A DNA stretch of 13,364 nt from Betaproteobacteria bacterium. GTDB taxonomy: Bacteria; Pseudomonadota; Gammaproteobacteria; Burkholderiales; SG8-39. The DNA is taken from contig JAOUFA010000057.1 in NCBI GenBank assembly GCA_029858545.1, positions 1 through 13,364 on the forward strand, read 5' to 3'. A model generated the notes under the pieces. That model searched no databases. It saw only the letters and a list, made by a program, of their open reading frames with translations, and was not told where the DNA came from. A program made the translations under genes and the position numbers. Positions 7,443 through 13,364 of this stretch are shown here, piece by piece (within the stretch, counting starts at the first letter, position 1; each line of letters begins with the position of its first letter).

Positions 7443-7799
7443 ATGAATTCTCGCAACACGAGGGTATTGAACGCGGTGGCGCTTGGCGCCGCTTTGCTGC
7501 TGCCGGTGCAGCAATTGCGCGCGGAAATGATTTCCACCGAGGACCTGACGGCACAACCGGGAGCCGGTGCGGTGCGCGATCATGCGCGGCAGGGGGGCGA
7601 GCGCATCGAAGTGGAGGCGGGGCTGATCGCACGGGGTGTCGACGCGCAGCTTGCCCGGGAGCGTGTCGCGGCACTCACTGAAGCCGAGGTGGGGGCGCTG
7701 GCCGGCAAGCTCGACCAGCTGCCCGCCGGTGCGCGTCTGACGAAAACGGAATTCGTGCTGCTGCTGCTGGTGATCGTGCTGGTGGTGCTGGTTCTGTAA
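7443..7799 (+). CDS. PA2779-family small exported membrane protein
   Basis: This 118-residue protein begins with a signal-like segment (residues 1-27, basic start, hydrophobic core, then LRA before a polar region). Its middle holds a helical segment with LIARGVDAQLARERVAALT and a following leucine-rich LPAG element. It ends in a pure hydrophobic tail (about 103-118, VLLLLVIVLVVLVL). That combination is what I recognise as the PA2779 family (DUF6627), described only from conserved sequence; the function is unknown. In other genomes it commonly sits beside a PA2778-type cysteine peptidase, which is absent here. The gene lies 57 bases behind the CheW-LysM fusion and may be co-transcribed with it. 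The tail would anchor the mature protein in a membrane with nearly all of it outside the cytoplasm. It ends only 12 bases from the converging minus-strand operon, with no room for a separate terminator. Confidence 0.8.
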   Translation: MNSRNTRVLNAVALGAALLLPVQQLRAEMISTEDLTAQPGAGAVRDHARQGGERIEVEAGLIARGVDAQLARERVAALTEAEVGALAGKLDQLPAGARLTKTEFVLLLLVIVLVVLVL

Positions 7800-7811
7800 A
7801 CGCGCGCAATC

Positions 7812-8414
7812 TCAGCAGGTCGGCGGCAGGGGGTACCCCGCCAGGCGCCTTCTTATTCTTCTCGCGCACCAGATCGTCGCGTAGACCGCGAGCAGGGGGT
7901 CGAGCAGGTAGTCCCAGAGATTGGTCGATTCGAGCGCTCCGGCAAGCTGCGCGGCGAGCGCGGTGGCGATGATCACGACGATAGCATGGTGCCGCACGAA
8001 CCATGCGACGAAGGTGAGTGCGGCAAGTATCCCGAGCATGAAGTGCGAGCCGTATCCGGCGTCGTACGGATCAAATCCGGTGAAGCCCAGCGCAAAGGGG
8101 TAGAAAGCGATTGCCGTGGCGGTCACCGCGGGAAACAGTGATCGGCGCGTGGACTCGCCGATGAAGTCGCGCGGGATGACGCTCGACAGCAATGCGGCGG
8201 CGAGCAAGACGAGGCTGGTCACGCTCAGGTCGCCCAATGCGCCGCGCAGGTACGCGGCCGCCGGGAGTTTCCCCAGCGGCGCGAGGACGAGCGCCATGAC
8301 GACGGCAAGCAGCGCCGCGCGCGAACCCGCGGGAAACCGCCGGAACAGGGGGGACGCGATGCAAGCGACGAGCGCCGCGTGGCCGGCAAGCGCGAGGGCC
8401 GACTGGAGCGTCAT
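7812..8414 (-). CDS. Polytopic membrane protein of unknown function, last gene of envelope operon
   Basis: I do not recognise this 200-residue protein. It is almost entirely hydrophobic, with about seven membrane helices (roughly 4-22, 32-50, 62-80, 94-112, 124-141, 143-160, 168-184) and a basic C-terminal tail (ARRIRRRLAGY). Polar conserved-looking stretches are GFDPYDAGYGSHF (113-125) and ESTNLWDYLLDP (162-173), both placed at helix boundaries and candidates for a functional site. Its ATG overlaps the stop of the sialidase-like gene by four bases (ATGA), so translation is very likely coupled and the protein should work with that enzyme. It could be a transporter, a flippase-like partner or an accessory subunit; the sequence does not decide. 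Confidence 0.85.
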   Translation of the reverse strand: MTLQSALALAGHAALVACIASPLFRRFPAGSRAALLAVVMALVLAPLGKLPAAAYLRGALGDLSVTSLVLLAAALLSSVIPRDFIGESTRRSLFPAVTATAIAFYPFALGFTGFDPYDAGYGSHFMLGILAALTFVAWFVRHHAIVVIIATALAAQLAGALESTNLWDYLLDPLLAVYATIWCARRIRRRLAGYPLPPTC

Positions 8415-9616
8415 CGCAGACGCTCCCTCAGCCAGGCGCGGTTGAAGCGCAGGTGACGGATGCTTTTCTTGTCGACGGTGTACAGAAGGTGGATCGCGCG
8501 ATCTTCGGTGCGCAGCAGCCAGGGGTAGGAGAATTCGACCGGATTCGCGGAGGTATTGGCCGGTACGTCTTCCACCGCGTGGATTACACGCCAGGAGTTC
8601 CCTTCGTCGCGCGAATGGGCAAGCGAGAGATTGTCGCGACTTGCCTCGCGATTGTTGAACGCAAGCAGCAGTCCGCCATCGTCAAGGCGCAATGCGTCGA
8701 TGCCGGAATTCGGATTGGGTAGCGCGCTTCTTGCCGGCTCGCTCCAGGTATGCCCGGCATCGGCGGTGCGCAGCACAAGAACGCGGCCGGGAGGCTTGCC
8801 CGCATAGCGCATGAAGGCGACCGCCTCGGTTTCCGATCGCGGCAGCACGACCGGTTGCAGGGAAGCCTTGCCCCAGTCGAGTCGCCGCTTGGCGAGTACC
8901 CGGCCGTCACGCGAGACACGCAGCAACTCGCCGAACTTGCCGATGAATTCATGGTACACAGGCAGGCCGATACTGCCGTCCACATAGAGAACCGGCGCCC
9001 CCTTTACGAGGGTGCTGAGGTTGAGAAACGGCGAGGTGATCAGGCGGCGCGGAGCTTCCCAGTGTTGCCCCCCATCGCCGGAGCGCGTCAGGTTGATCGC
9101 GCTGCCTGCCCAGCCGCCGACCGAGGCGCTGACGAAGAACAGCCATAGCCGGCCCTCCTCATCGCGCAGCACGGTCGGGTTGCCGATCTTGCGGATCGAG
9201 CGTTGCACTGCACGCTCGAGCGCCTCACGCCCGACCACGATCCGCTCGGCGCCCCAGGAATTCGAGGCGGCGTCGAATGCCGAGGCGTAGATCACCGAAT
9301 CGCTTGCTCCCTCACGGGTTCCCGCATACCAGAATGCGAGCGGGCCGTGCCCAGGGAGGTCGACCGCCGCGACGCTGTGTGCGAACGGAGTCCGGCCATG
9401 CGAAACGGGGTAAATCCGATAATCGGGTGCTTCGCCCGAACGCACGGGGTTCGTAGCGGGCGGTGCCGCGAGAAAGCCGGGCGCGGGCGCGCGCGTGGCG
9501 AGGCGCGCGAAGGCAAGCGCAAAGACCATCGTGGCGGTGACGAGCAGCGCGGCGCGCCACCGCGTCAGGCCGCGTTCCGCGCGCGACGCCGGGCCCGCAC
9601 CAGCAGGTTGCGTCAT
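8411..9616 (-). CDS. Membrane-anchored BNR-repeat, sialidase-like protein
   Basis: This 401-residue protein has a short basic N-terminus, one hydrophobic anchor (about 21-40, ALLVTATMVFALAFARLA), and an extracytoplasmic beta-propeller. Asp boxes of the S/T-x-D-x-G-x-x-W type are clear at 179-186 (SGDGGQHW), 284-291 (TADAGHTW) and 335-342 (SRDEGNSW). The stretches AFWYAGTREGASDSVIY (94-110), LPNPNSGIDALRL (299-311) and EFSYPWLLRTEDRAIHLLYT (361-380) are characteristic of the BNR_2 branch of sialidase-like proteins. These are usually annotated as sialidase or exo-alpha-sialidase, but many members act on other sugars and several are untested. I therefore assign a glycan-acting fold without asserting sialic acid as substrate. 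The start ATG overlaps the stop of the LtaS-like gene by four bases, and the stop overlaps the next start by four, so all three genes appear translationally coupled. Confidence 0.88.
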   Translation of the reverse strand: MTQPAGAGPASRAERGLTRWRAALLVTATMVFALAFARLATRAPAPGFLAAPPATNPVRSGEAPDYRIYPVSHGRTPFAHSVAAVDLPGHGPLAFWYAGTREGASDSVIYASAFDAASNSWGAERIVVGREALERAVQRSIRKIGNPTVLRDEEGRLWLFFVSASVGGWAGSAINLTRSGDGGQHWEAPRRLITSPFLNLSTLVKGAPVLYVDGSIGLPVYHEFIGKFGELLRVSRDGRVLAKRRLDWGKASLQPVVLPRSETEAVAFMRYAGKPPGRVLVLRTADAGHTWSEPARSALPNPNSGIDALRLDDGGLLLAFNNREASRDNLSLAHSRDEGNSWRVIHAVEDVPANTSANPVEFSYPWLLRTEDRAIHLLYTVDKKSIRHLRFNRAWLRERLR

Positions 9617-11646
9617 CGCGAGGTCGAGGCCTGGACCGGTACCCGTTCGCGGGGATGCGCGCGGGGTGGGTTGTGGTACAGCAGGTAGCGCGCAGTTTCG
9701 CGCAGCGATTCGAGCAGTCGGGTCAGTTCGGCGAGCTTTTGCGGTTGCTCGGCGGCGATATTGCGTGTGGCATCAGCCGAGCGATAGCGGTATAGAAGAT
9801 AGCCCTTGGGCGAATCCTTGATTGCGTACTCGTTGTCGACCAGGCCCTCGGGGAACAGCGCGAACTGTTCCTGCGCTGCGCGCGGCACGAACAGGTCGCG
9901 TCCGAAGCCGTTGTTCACATAGGGCACGCCCATGATGCCGAGCGAGGTCGGCAGTACATCGACCAGGCTTGCCGCATGATCGATGCGGCGCCCCCCCGGG
10001 ACCCTGTCCGGTGCGAGGATCAGCATCGGCACATGCGAGCCGGTCAAACCGATTCGCTCGTAGGGAATGTCGTTCGCGGACGGGTTACCGTGATCGCCGT
10101 ACATCACGAACAGCGTATTGCTGAAGTAGGGCTCGGTCCGGGCGAGGCGGAAGAAGTGACCAAGCGCATGATCGAAGTAGCGCAGGCCGTTCAGGGCCGC
10201 AAGACTGTCGAAGCCATTGGCAAGGAGTTGCCGATCATCGACCGAAATCGACTCGAAGCCGCGCAGCTGGTCGGGTTCGGTCGGCAGGTTGAAAGGGCGG
10301 TGATTCCCGGAGGTCTGGATGAAAGCGAAGAACGGTTTCCTTTGCTCCTTGAACACCGCATGAGCCTTTTCGAGCACCGGGAGATCCGGCACGCCCCAGG
10401 TGTCGACGCGGCTCGACTGGCCGTAGCTGCCCTCTTCAAAGACTTGCAGGCCGCGGATATTGTGCGCAAGCAGGCCGCGGATATTCGCCCAGGCGGCGCT
10501 TCCACCTAGAAAGTAGAAACGCTCGTAGCCTGCGAGGGCGTTGACCAGCGTGTGCTGCTCGACCAGCAGCGGGTTGCGCGAAGCCGACTGGATGAGGCTG
10601 TCGTAGTCCGGTATGCCCGTGATCATGGTGAACACCGAGCGCGCGGTCGGCGCGGCGGGCACGAAGAAGTTGGTGTACAGCGTTCCCTCGCGCGCAAGCG
10701 CGTCGAAGTTGGGCGTGGCATGCAGACCGTTGCCGAATATGCCGACCTTGAATGCGGCGAACGATTCGAGATGAATGACGACGAGATTCATCGGCGTGGC
10801 AACCGGAGTGCGCGGTGCGACCTCGCGCACATACGAGAGTTTCCGCGCGTCGCGCTGAACGACTTCGAGGTGCCCGGCGATGAGATCGTAGTCCTGGCGT
10901 ACCCGACTGAGGTCATAGCGGCGCAGCTTGGCACCGAAACTGTCGCTCAGATACAGCACGGGGTTGAGGCCGAGCGCGGCAACGAACGAATCCGTGGAGA
11001 AATACGCGTCACTCCAGCGCAGCGGAAACCAGGACCATTTGCCGTATACGCCGAGGGCGTAGACGCCGAGCACAGCACCGATCAGGACGCGGCGCGACCA
11101 GCGGCCGCTCGATGCGGACACCGGTTGCGGATGGAACGCGAGTCTTGCGCCCTGGCTAAGGAGAAACCAGCTGGCGAGACCGGCGGCGCCGAGCCCGAGC
11201 ACTCCGGGAAGGACCGGATAGGTCTCCCACACCATTGTCGCGGCGATGGAAAATGGCCGGATGTGCTCCAGAACGCTCGAATTGAGTCGCGTGTGAAGGT
11301 AACCGTAGAAGCCAAAATCGACCAGATAGATGAACAGCACCGCGATCTGCGCGAGCACGTAGTAGCCCACCCACAGCCGGCTCACGCGCGGGTGGCGCAC
11401 CGGACTCAACCAGGGCAGGGCGCCGAGGATGAGCGGAGGCAGGCCGAGGAGCAGCGCGAGCCGTAGATCGAACTTTATTCCGAGATAGAAACCGAACAGG
11501 ACGTCCTCGGCTGGGGCGCTCGGCGACTGCGCGCGAAAGGCGAGCCAGAACGCCAGGCGCAACGCGGCAAAGACCAGCAGGTTGAAAGCGGTCGCTGCGA
11601 CAACGAAGCGCAGCATGCCGGGGAGCCGGCGGTAGAAATTTGTCAT
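9613..11646 (-). CDS. LtaS-like membrane phosphotransferase/sulfatase-family enzyme
   Basis: This 677-residue inner-membrane protein has about five N-terminal helices (roughly 11-36, 55-80, 91-117, 138-164, 187-207) and a large periplasmic domain (about 280-600) of the alkaline phosphatase/sulfatase superfamily, the layout of lipoteichoic-acid synthase and OpgB-type phosphoglycerol transferases. Metal-site motifs are visible: IHLESF with E294, a likely nucleophile Thr in APTARSVFT (T334), SGNH (H449) and YGDHG (D518, H519). Other conserved elements are WGVPDLPVLEKA (417-428) and GKWSWFPLRWSDA (202-214). Proteobacterial members transfer phosphoglycerol, phosphoethanolamine or related groups to periplasmic glycans or lipids, or act as sulfatases; which applies here cannot be told. 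It is the first gene of an operon with a sialidase-like protein and a membrane protein, implying work on an envelope glycan. The start ATG lacks a good ribosome site. A 24-base internal duplication is noted separately. Confidence 0.92.
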   Translation of the reverse strand: MTNFYRRLPGMLRFVVAATAFNLLVFAALRLAFWLAFRAQSPSAPAEDVLFGFYLGIKFDLRLALLLGLPPLILGALPWLSPVRHPRVSRLWVGYYVLAQIAVLFIYLVDFGFYGYLHTRLNSSVLEHIRPFSIAATMVWETYPVLPGVLGLGAAGLASWFLLSQGARLAFHPQPVSASSGRWSRRVLIGAVLGVYALGVYGKWSWFPLRWSDAYFSTDSFVAALGLNPVLYLSDSFGAKLRRYDLSRVRQDYDLIAGHLEVVQRDARKLSYVREVAPRTPVATPMNLVVIHLESFAAFKVGIFGNGLHATPNFDALAREGTLYTNFFVPAAPTARSVFTMITGIPDYDSLIQSASRNPLLVEQHTLVNALAGYERFYFLGGSAAWANIRGLLAHNIRGLQVFEEGSYGQSSRVDTWGVPDLPVLEKAHAVFKEQRKPFFAFIQTSGNHRPFNLPTEPDQLRGFESISVDDRQLLANGFDSLAALNGLRYFDHALGHFFRLARTEPYFSNTLFVMYGDHGNPSANDIPYERIGLTGSHVPMLILAPDRVPGGRRIDHAASLVDVLPTSLGIMGVPYVNNGFGRDLFVPRAAQEQFALFPEGLVDNEYAIKDSPKGYLLYRYRSADATRNIAAEQPQKLAELTRLLESLRETARYLLYHNPPRAHPRERVPVQASTSR
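10446..10485 (-). repeat. 16-bp direct repeat with 24-base period inside the LtaS-like gene
   Basis: A 16-base word, GCAGGCCGCGGATATT on the plus strand, occurs identically at 10446-10461 and 10470-10485. In the protein it gives NIRGLLAH followed by NIRGLQVF (about residues 388-403). The eight-residue echo may be an old duplication or natural similarity of neighbouring conserved motifs. The reading frame is kept. Confidence 0.7.
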
Positions 11647-11711
11647 CGAAGGTGGGGTTTGGAGTTCCGAAATAGCGAACCGTGGATAGCGACGCTTGTC
11701 GCGGGCGGGTC

Positions 11712-11742
11712 GAAAATGCCTTCATTTTCCCGCGTGCGCGGG
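11712..11742. repeat. Two adjoining inverted repeats upstream of the LtaS-like operon
   Basis: GAAAATG-CCTT-CATTTTC (11712-11729) is a perfect 7-base inverted repeat with a 4-base centre. It abuts CCCGCG-TG-CGCGGG (11729-11742), a perfect 6-base inverted repeat. Both lie in the 178-base gap between the c-di-GMP gene and the LtaS-like gene. They could be operator sites or RNA hairpins in the leader. Neither is followed by a T-run in the direction of transcription. Confidence 0.5.
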
Positions 11743-11753
11743 GCGGCTGGCAA
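11724..11753 (-). promoter_or_regulatory. Candidate promoter for the LtaS-like operon
   Basis: On the minus strand TTGCCA (11753-11748) and GAAAAT (11729-11724) are separated by 18 bases. They match the sigma-70 consensus at five of six and four of six positions. The start of transcription would fall about 70 bases ahead of the ATG at 11646. The -10 element overlaps the AT-rich inverted repeat at 11712-11729, so a protein bound there could block initiation. The evidence is pattern only. Confidence 0.3.
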
Positions 11754-11824
11754 ATAGAGAGAATACCCCGGATAGCGGCCAAAGACCGGCCCGATGTTTC
11801 TAGTGCGCCGTGGGCAAGGGCGAG

Positions 11825-13364
11825 CTAGTCGCGCGGCGCGCGTTCGCGCCGCTTGCGCAACCCGAGTCTCGAGCCGTCAAGCAGCATCGCTTCGCAGGCC
11901 TCGGCCGCAACGGGCTCGGAGAGCAGGTAGCCCTGTACGACGTTGCAGCCGTTCTTCGCAAGGAAATCCAGCTGTGCGCGCGTCTCGACGCCTTCGGCGA
12001 TGACATTGAGCTTCAGGCTGTGCGCCAGATTGATGATCGCGCGCGTAATCGCGGCGTCGTCGCCGCCGCCGGCGACGTTATAAATGAAGCTGCGATCGAT
12101 CTTGAGCGCGTCGAGCGGAAAGCGCTGCAGGTAGCTCAGACTCGAATAGCCGGTGCCGAAGTCGTCGACGTGCACGCCGACGCCGAATTCCTTTAGTGCG
12201 TGCAGGCAGTGCGCCGCCGCGTCGCCGTCGTGCATCAGCAACGACTCGGTGATCTCGATTTCGAGTAATCGCGGCGCGACACCCGCCTCGGTGAGCAATC
12301 GCATTACGGTTTCCTCGAGATTGCCGTACTGGAACTGGCGCGCCGACAGGTTGACCGAGATCGGCACCACCTCGAGACCGGCACGCTGCCAGACCGTGAT
12401 CTGGCGGCAGACCTCGCGCAACACCCACTCGCCGACCGGCACGATCAGGCCGGTGTCTTCGAGCAGGGAGATGAATTCATTCGGACCGACCAGGCCACGC
12501 GAGGCGTGTTGCCAGCGCAGAAGTGCCTCGAACCCGCAGAGACGGTTGCCGCGCAGGCGCACCTTGGGCTGATAGCGCAGGGTAAATTCGCGGCGCTCCA
12601 GGGCGCCGCGCAGGTCGGTCTCCAGGTCGAGGCGTTCGTGCGCGCGCGCGTTCATTTCCGGCATATAGTACTGGTAGCCATTGCGGCCACGAGCCTTGAC
12701 ACGGTACATCGCGGTGTCGGCGTTGTGCAGCAGCGTATCGGCGTCTTCGCCATCGGAGGGCCGCATGGCGATGCCGATGCTCGCCGTGACGTAGGCCTTG
12801 TGGCCGTCCAGGTCTAGCGGTTGCGAGAGTGCGGTGAGCAACTTCTGCGCGACCAGGCCCGCGTCGTCGGCGCGCGAGAGGTTCGGCAGCAGCACCGCGA
12901 ATTCGTCGCCGCTTAGCCGTCCGACCGTATCGCCGCTGCGCGCCAGCAGTTTATCGCCGTAGTCGTGGCCAAGGCGGTCGTTGACGGCCTTGAAGCGGTC
13001 GAGGTCTACGAACATCACGCCGACCAGCCAGTCGTTGCGCTTGGCCTGCGCGAGAACCTGTTCGAGACGATCGCGAAACAGGATCCGATTGGGCAGTCCG
13101 GTCACCGAGTCGAAGCGCGCGAGGCGCGCGAGCTGCTCTTCGGCCTTGCCGCGCTCGATCGCCGCAGCGAGCGTGTTGGCGATGCTTTGTAGGAAGTCCA
13201 CCTGCTCGGCGCCGAAGTGTCGCGGCCGGGTGGACTGAACCGCGATGCCGCCGAACAAACCATTCGACATCGGGATCAGGACTCCCAGGTTGCTGCGGAT
13301 TCCGAGCTGGGTGGCGATCTCGGAACGCACATAACGCCGTTCGTCCTCGTAGTCTTCGACGACA
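11825..13364 (-). CDS. GAF-GGDEF-EAL cyclic-di-GMP protein, N-terminus cut by window edge
   Basis: The reading frame is open to the right edge (VVEDYEDERRYVRSEIATQL precedes the GTG at 13330), so the true start lies outside; 513 codons are visible. The remaining N-terminus is the end of a GAF sensor domain (SNLGVLIPMSNGLFGGIAVQ, then a helix leading to LARFDSVTGLPNR). The GGDEF domain has FVDLDRFKAVNDRLGHDYGD and an RSGD inhibitory-site match. However, it carries SGDEF instead of GGDEF and seems to lack about ten residues between GDKLL and RSGD. The EAL domain looks complete: FEALLRW, NLSARQF, EITESLL, VDDFGTGYSS, LKIDRSFI, AEGVET and VQGYLLS. I therefore expect c-di-GMP phosphodiesterase activity, with the GGDEF part regulatory or dead. 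The gene reads toward the LtaS-like operon, 178 bases downstream, and may share its regulation, but no function links them directly. Confidence 0.93.
   Translation of the reverse strand, partial: VVEDYEDERRYVRSEIATQLGIRSNLGVLIPMSNGLFGGIAVQSTRPRHFGAEQVDFLQSIANTLAAAIERGKAEEQLARLARFDSVTGLPNRILFRDRLEQVLAQAKRNDWLVGVMFVDLDRFKAVNDRLGHDYGDKLLARSGDTVGRLSGDEFAVLLPNLSRADDAGLVAQKLLTALSQPLDLDGHKAYVTASIGIAMRPSDGEDADTLLHNADTAMYRVKARGRNGYQYYMPEMNARAHERLDLETDLRGALERREFTLRYQPKVRLRGNRLCGFEALLRWQHASRGLVGPNEFISLLEDTGLIVPVGEWVLREVCRQITVWQRAGLEVVPISVNLSARQFQYGNLEETVMRLLTEAGVAPRLLEIEITESLLMHDGDAAAHCLHALKEFGVGVHVDDFGTGYSSLSYLQRFPLDALKIDRSFIYNVAGGGDDAAITRAIINLAHSLKLNVIAEGVETRAQLDFLAKNGCNVVQGYLLSEPVAAEACEAMLLDGSRLGLRKRRERAPRD

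Noticed and set aside
7740..7797. CTG-rich repetitive run at the end of the small protein gene
   Set aside because: It is explained by codon bias for a Leu/Val membrane tail, not by a repeat element.
10552..11466. A 304-codon plus-strand frame opposite the LtaS-like gene
   Set aside because: Composition is that of an antisense shadow; the minus-strand gene has membrane helices and metal-site motifs here.
11760..11800. Possible terminator hairpin after the GGDEF-EAL gene (GGCC arms)
   Set aside because: The stem is only four bases and there is no T-run on the transcribed side.

Overview
The window is GC-rich, densely coded bacterial DNA with no gene-free stretch over about 300 bases; the longest gap is the roughly 200 bases at 2976-3176. 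The gene families present (a UMF1-type transporter, a GspE/PilB-like ATPase, a hybrid histidine kinase, a CheW domain, a PA2779-type small protein and a GAF-GGDEF-EAL protein) point to a Pseudomonadota genome. Codon use and family mix suggest a betaproteobacterium (Rhodocyclales or Burkholderiales) or a gammaproteobacterium with similar GC. That placement is an inference. I see no rRNA, tRNA, CRISPR array, insertion sequence or phage gene.

Layout. (1) 1-1077, minus: UMF1/Atg22-family MFS transporter, cut by the left edge. (2) A divergent intergenic region with a promoter candidate leads into a plus-strand run: a stand-alone GspE/PilB-type ATPase (1173-2975), a membrane hybrid histidine kinase with a C-terminal receiver (3177-5045), a large CheW - acidic linker - transmembrane helix - LysM fusion (5175-7385), and a small PA2779-family membrane protein (7443-7799). 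(3) Converging on these from the minus strand is a three-gene unit joined by two 4-base ATGA overlaps: an LtaS-like alkaline-phosphatase-superfamily membrane enzyme (11646 to 9613), a membrane-anchored BNR/sialidase-like protein (9616 to 8411) and a polytopic membrane protein (8414 to 7812). (4) Upstream of it on the same strand is a GAF-GGDEF-EAL cyclic-di-GMP protein (11825 to the right edge), cut at its N-terminus.

How the genes may work together. The plus-strand set suggests surface-associated signalling: a pilus or secretion motor ATPase, a sensor kinase, and a CheW module tied across the inner membrane to a peptidoglycan-binding LysM domain. The topology resembles FimV-type polar scaffolds of type IV pilus systems, but with a CheW head in the cytoplasm and the LysM at the opposite end. 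This protein is the most unusual object in the window. The minus-strand operon looks like an envelope-glycan or polymer-modifying unit acting in the periplasm; its substrate cannot be read from sequence. The c-di-GMP protein has an intact EAL site but a GGDEF domain with a variant SGDEF motif and an apparent loss of about ten residues, so I predict it acts mainly as a phosphodiesterase.
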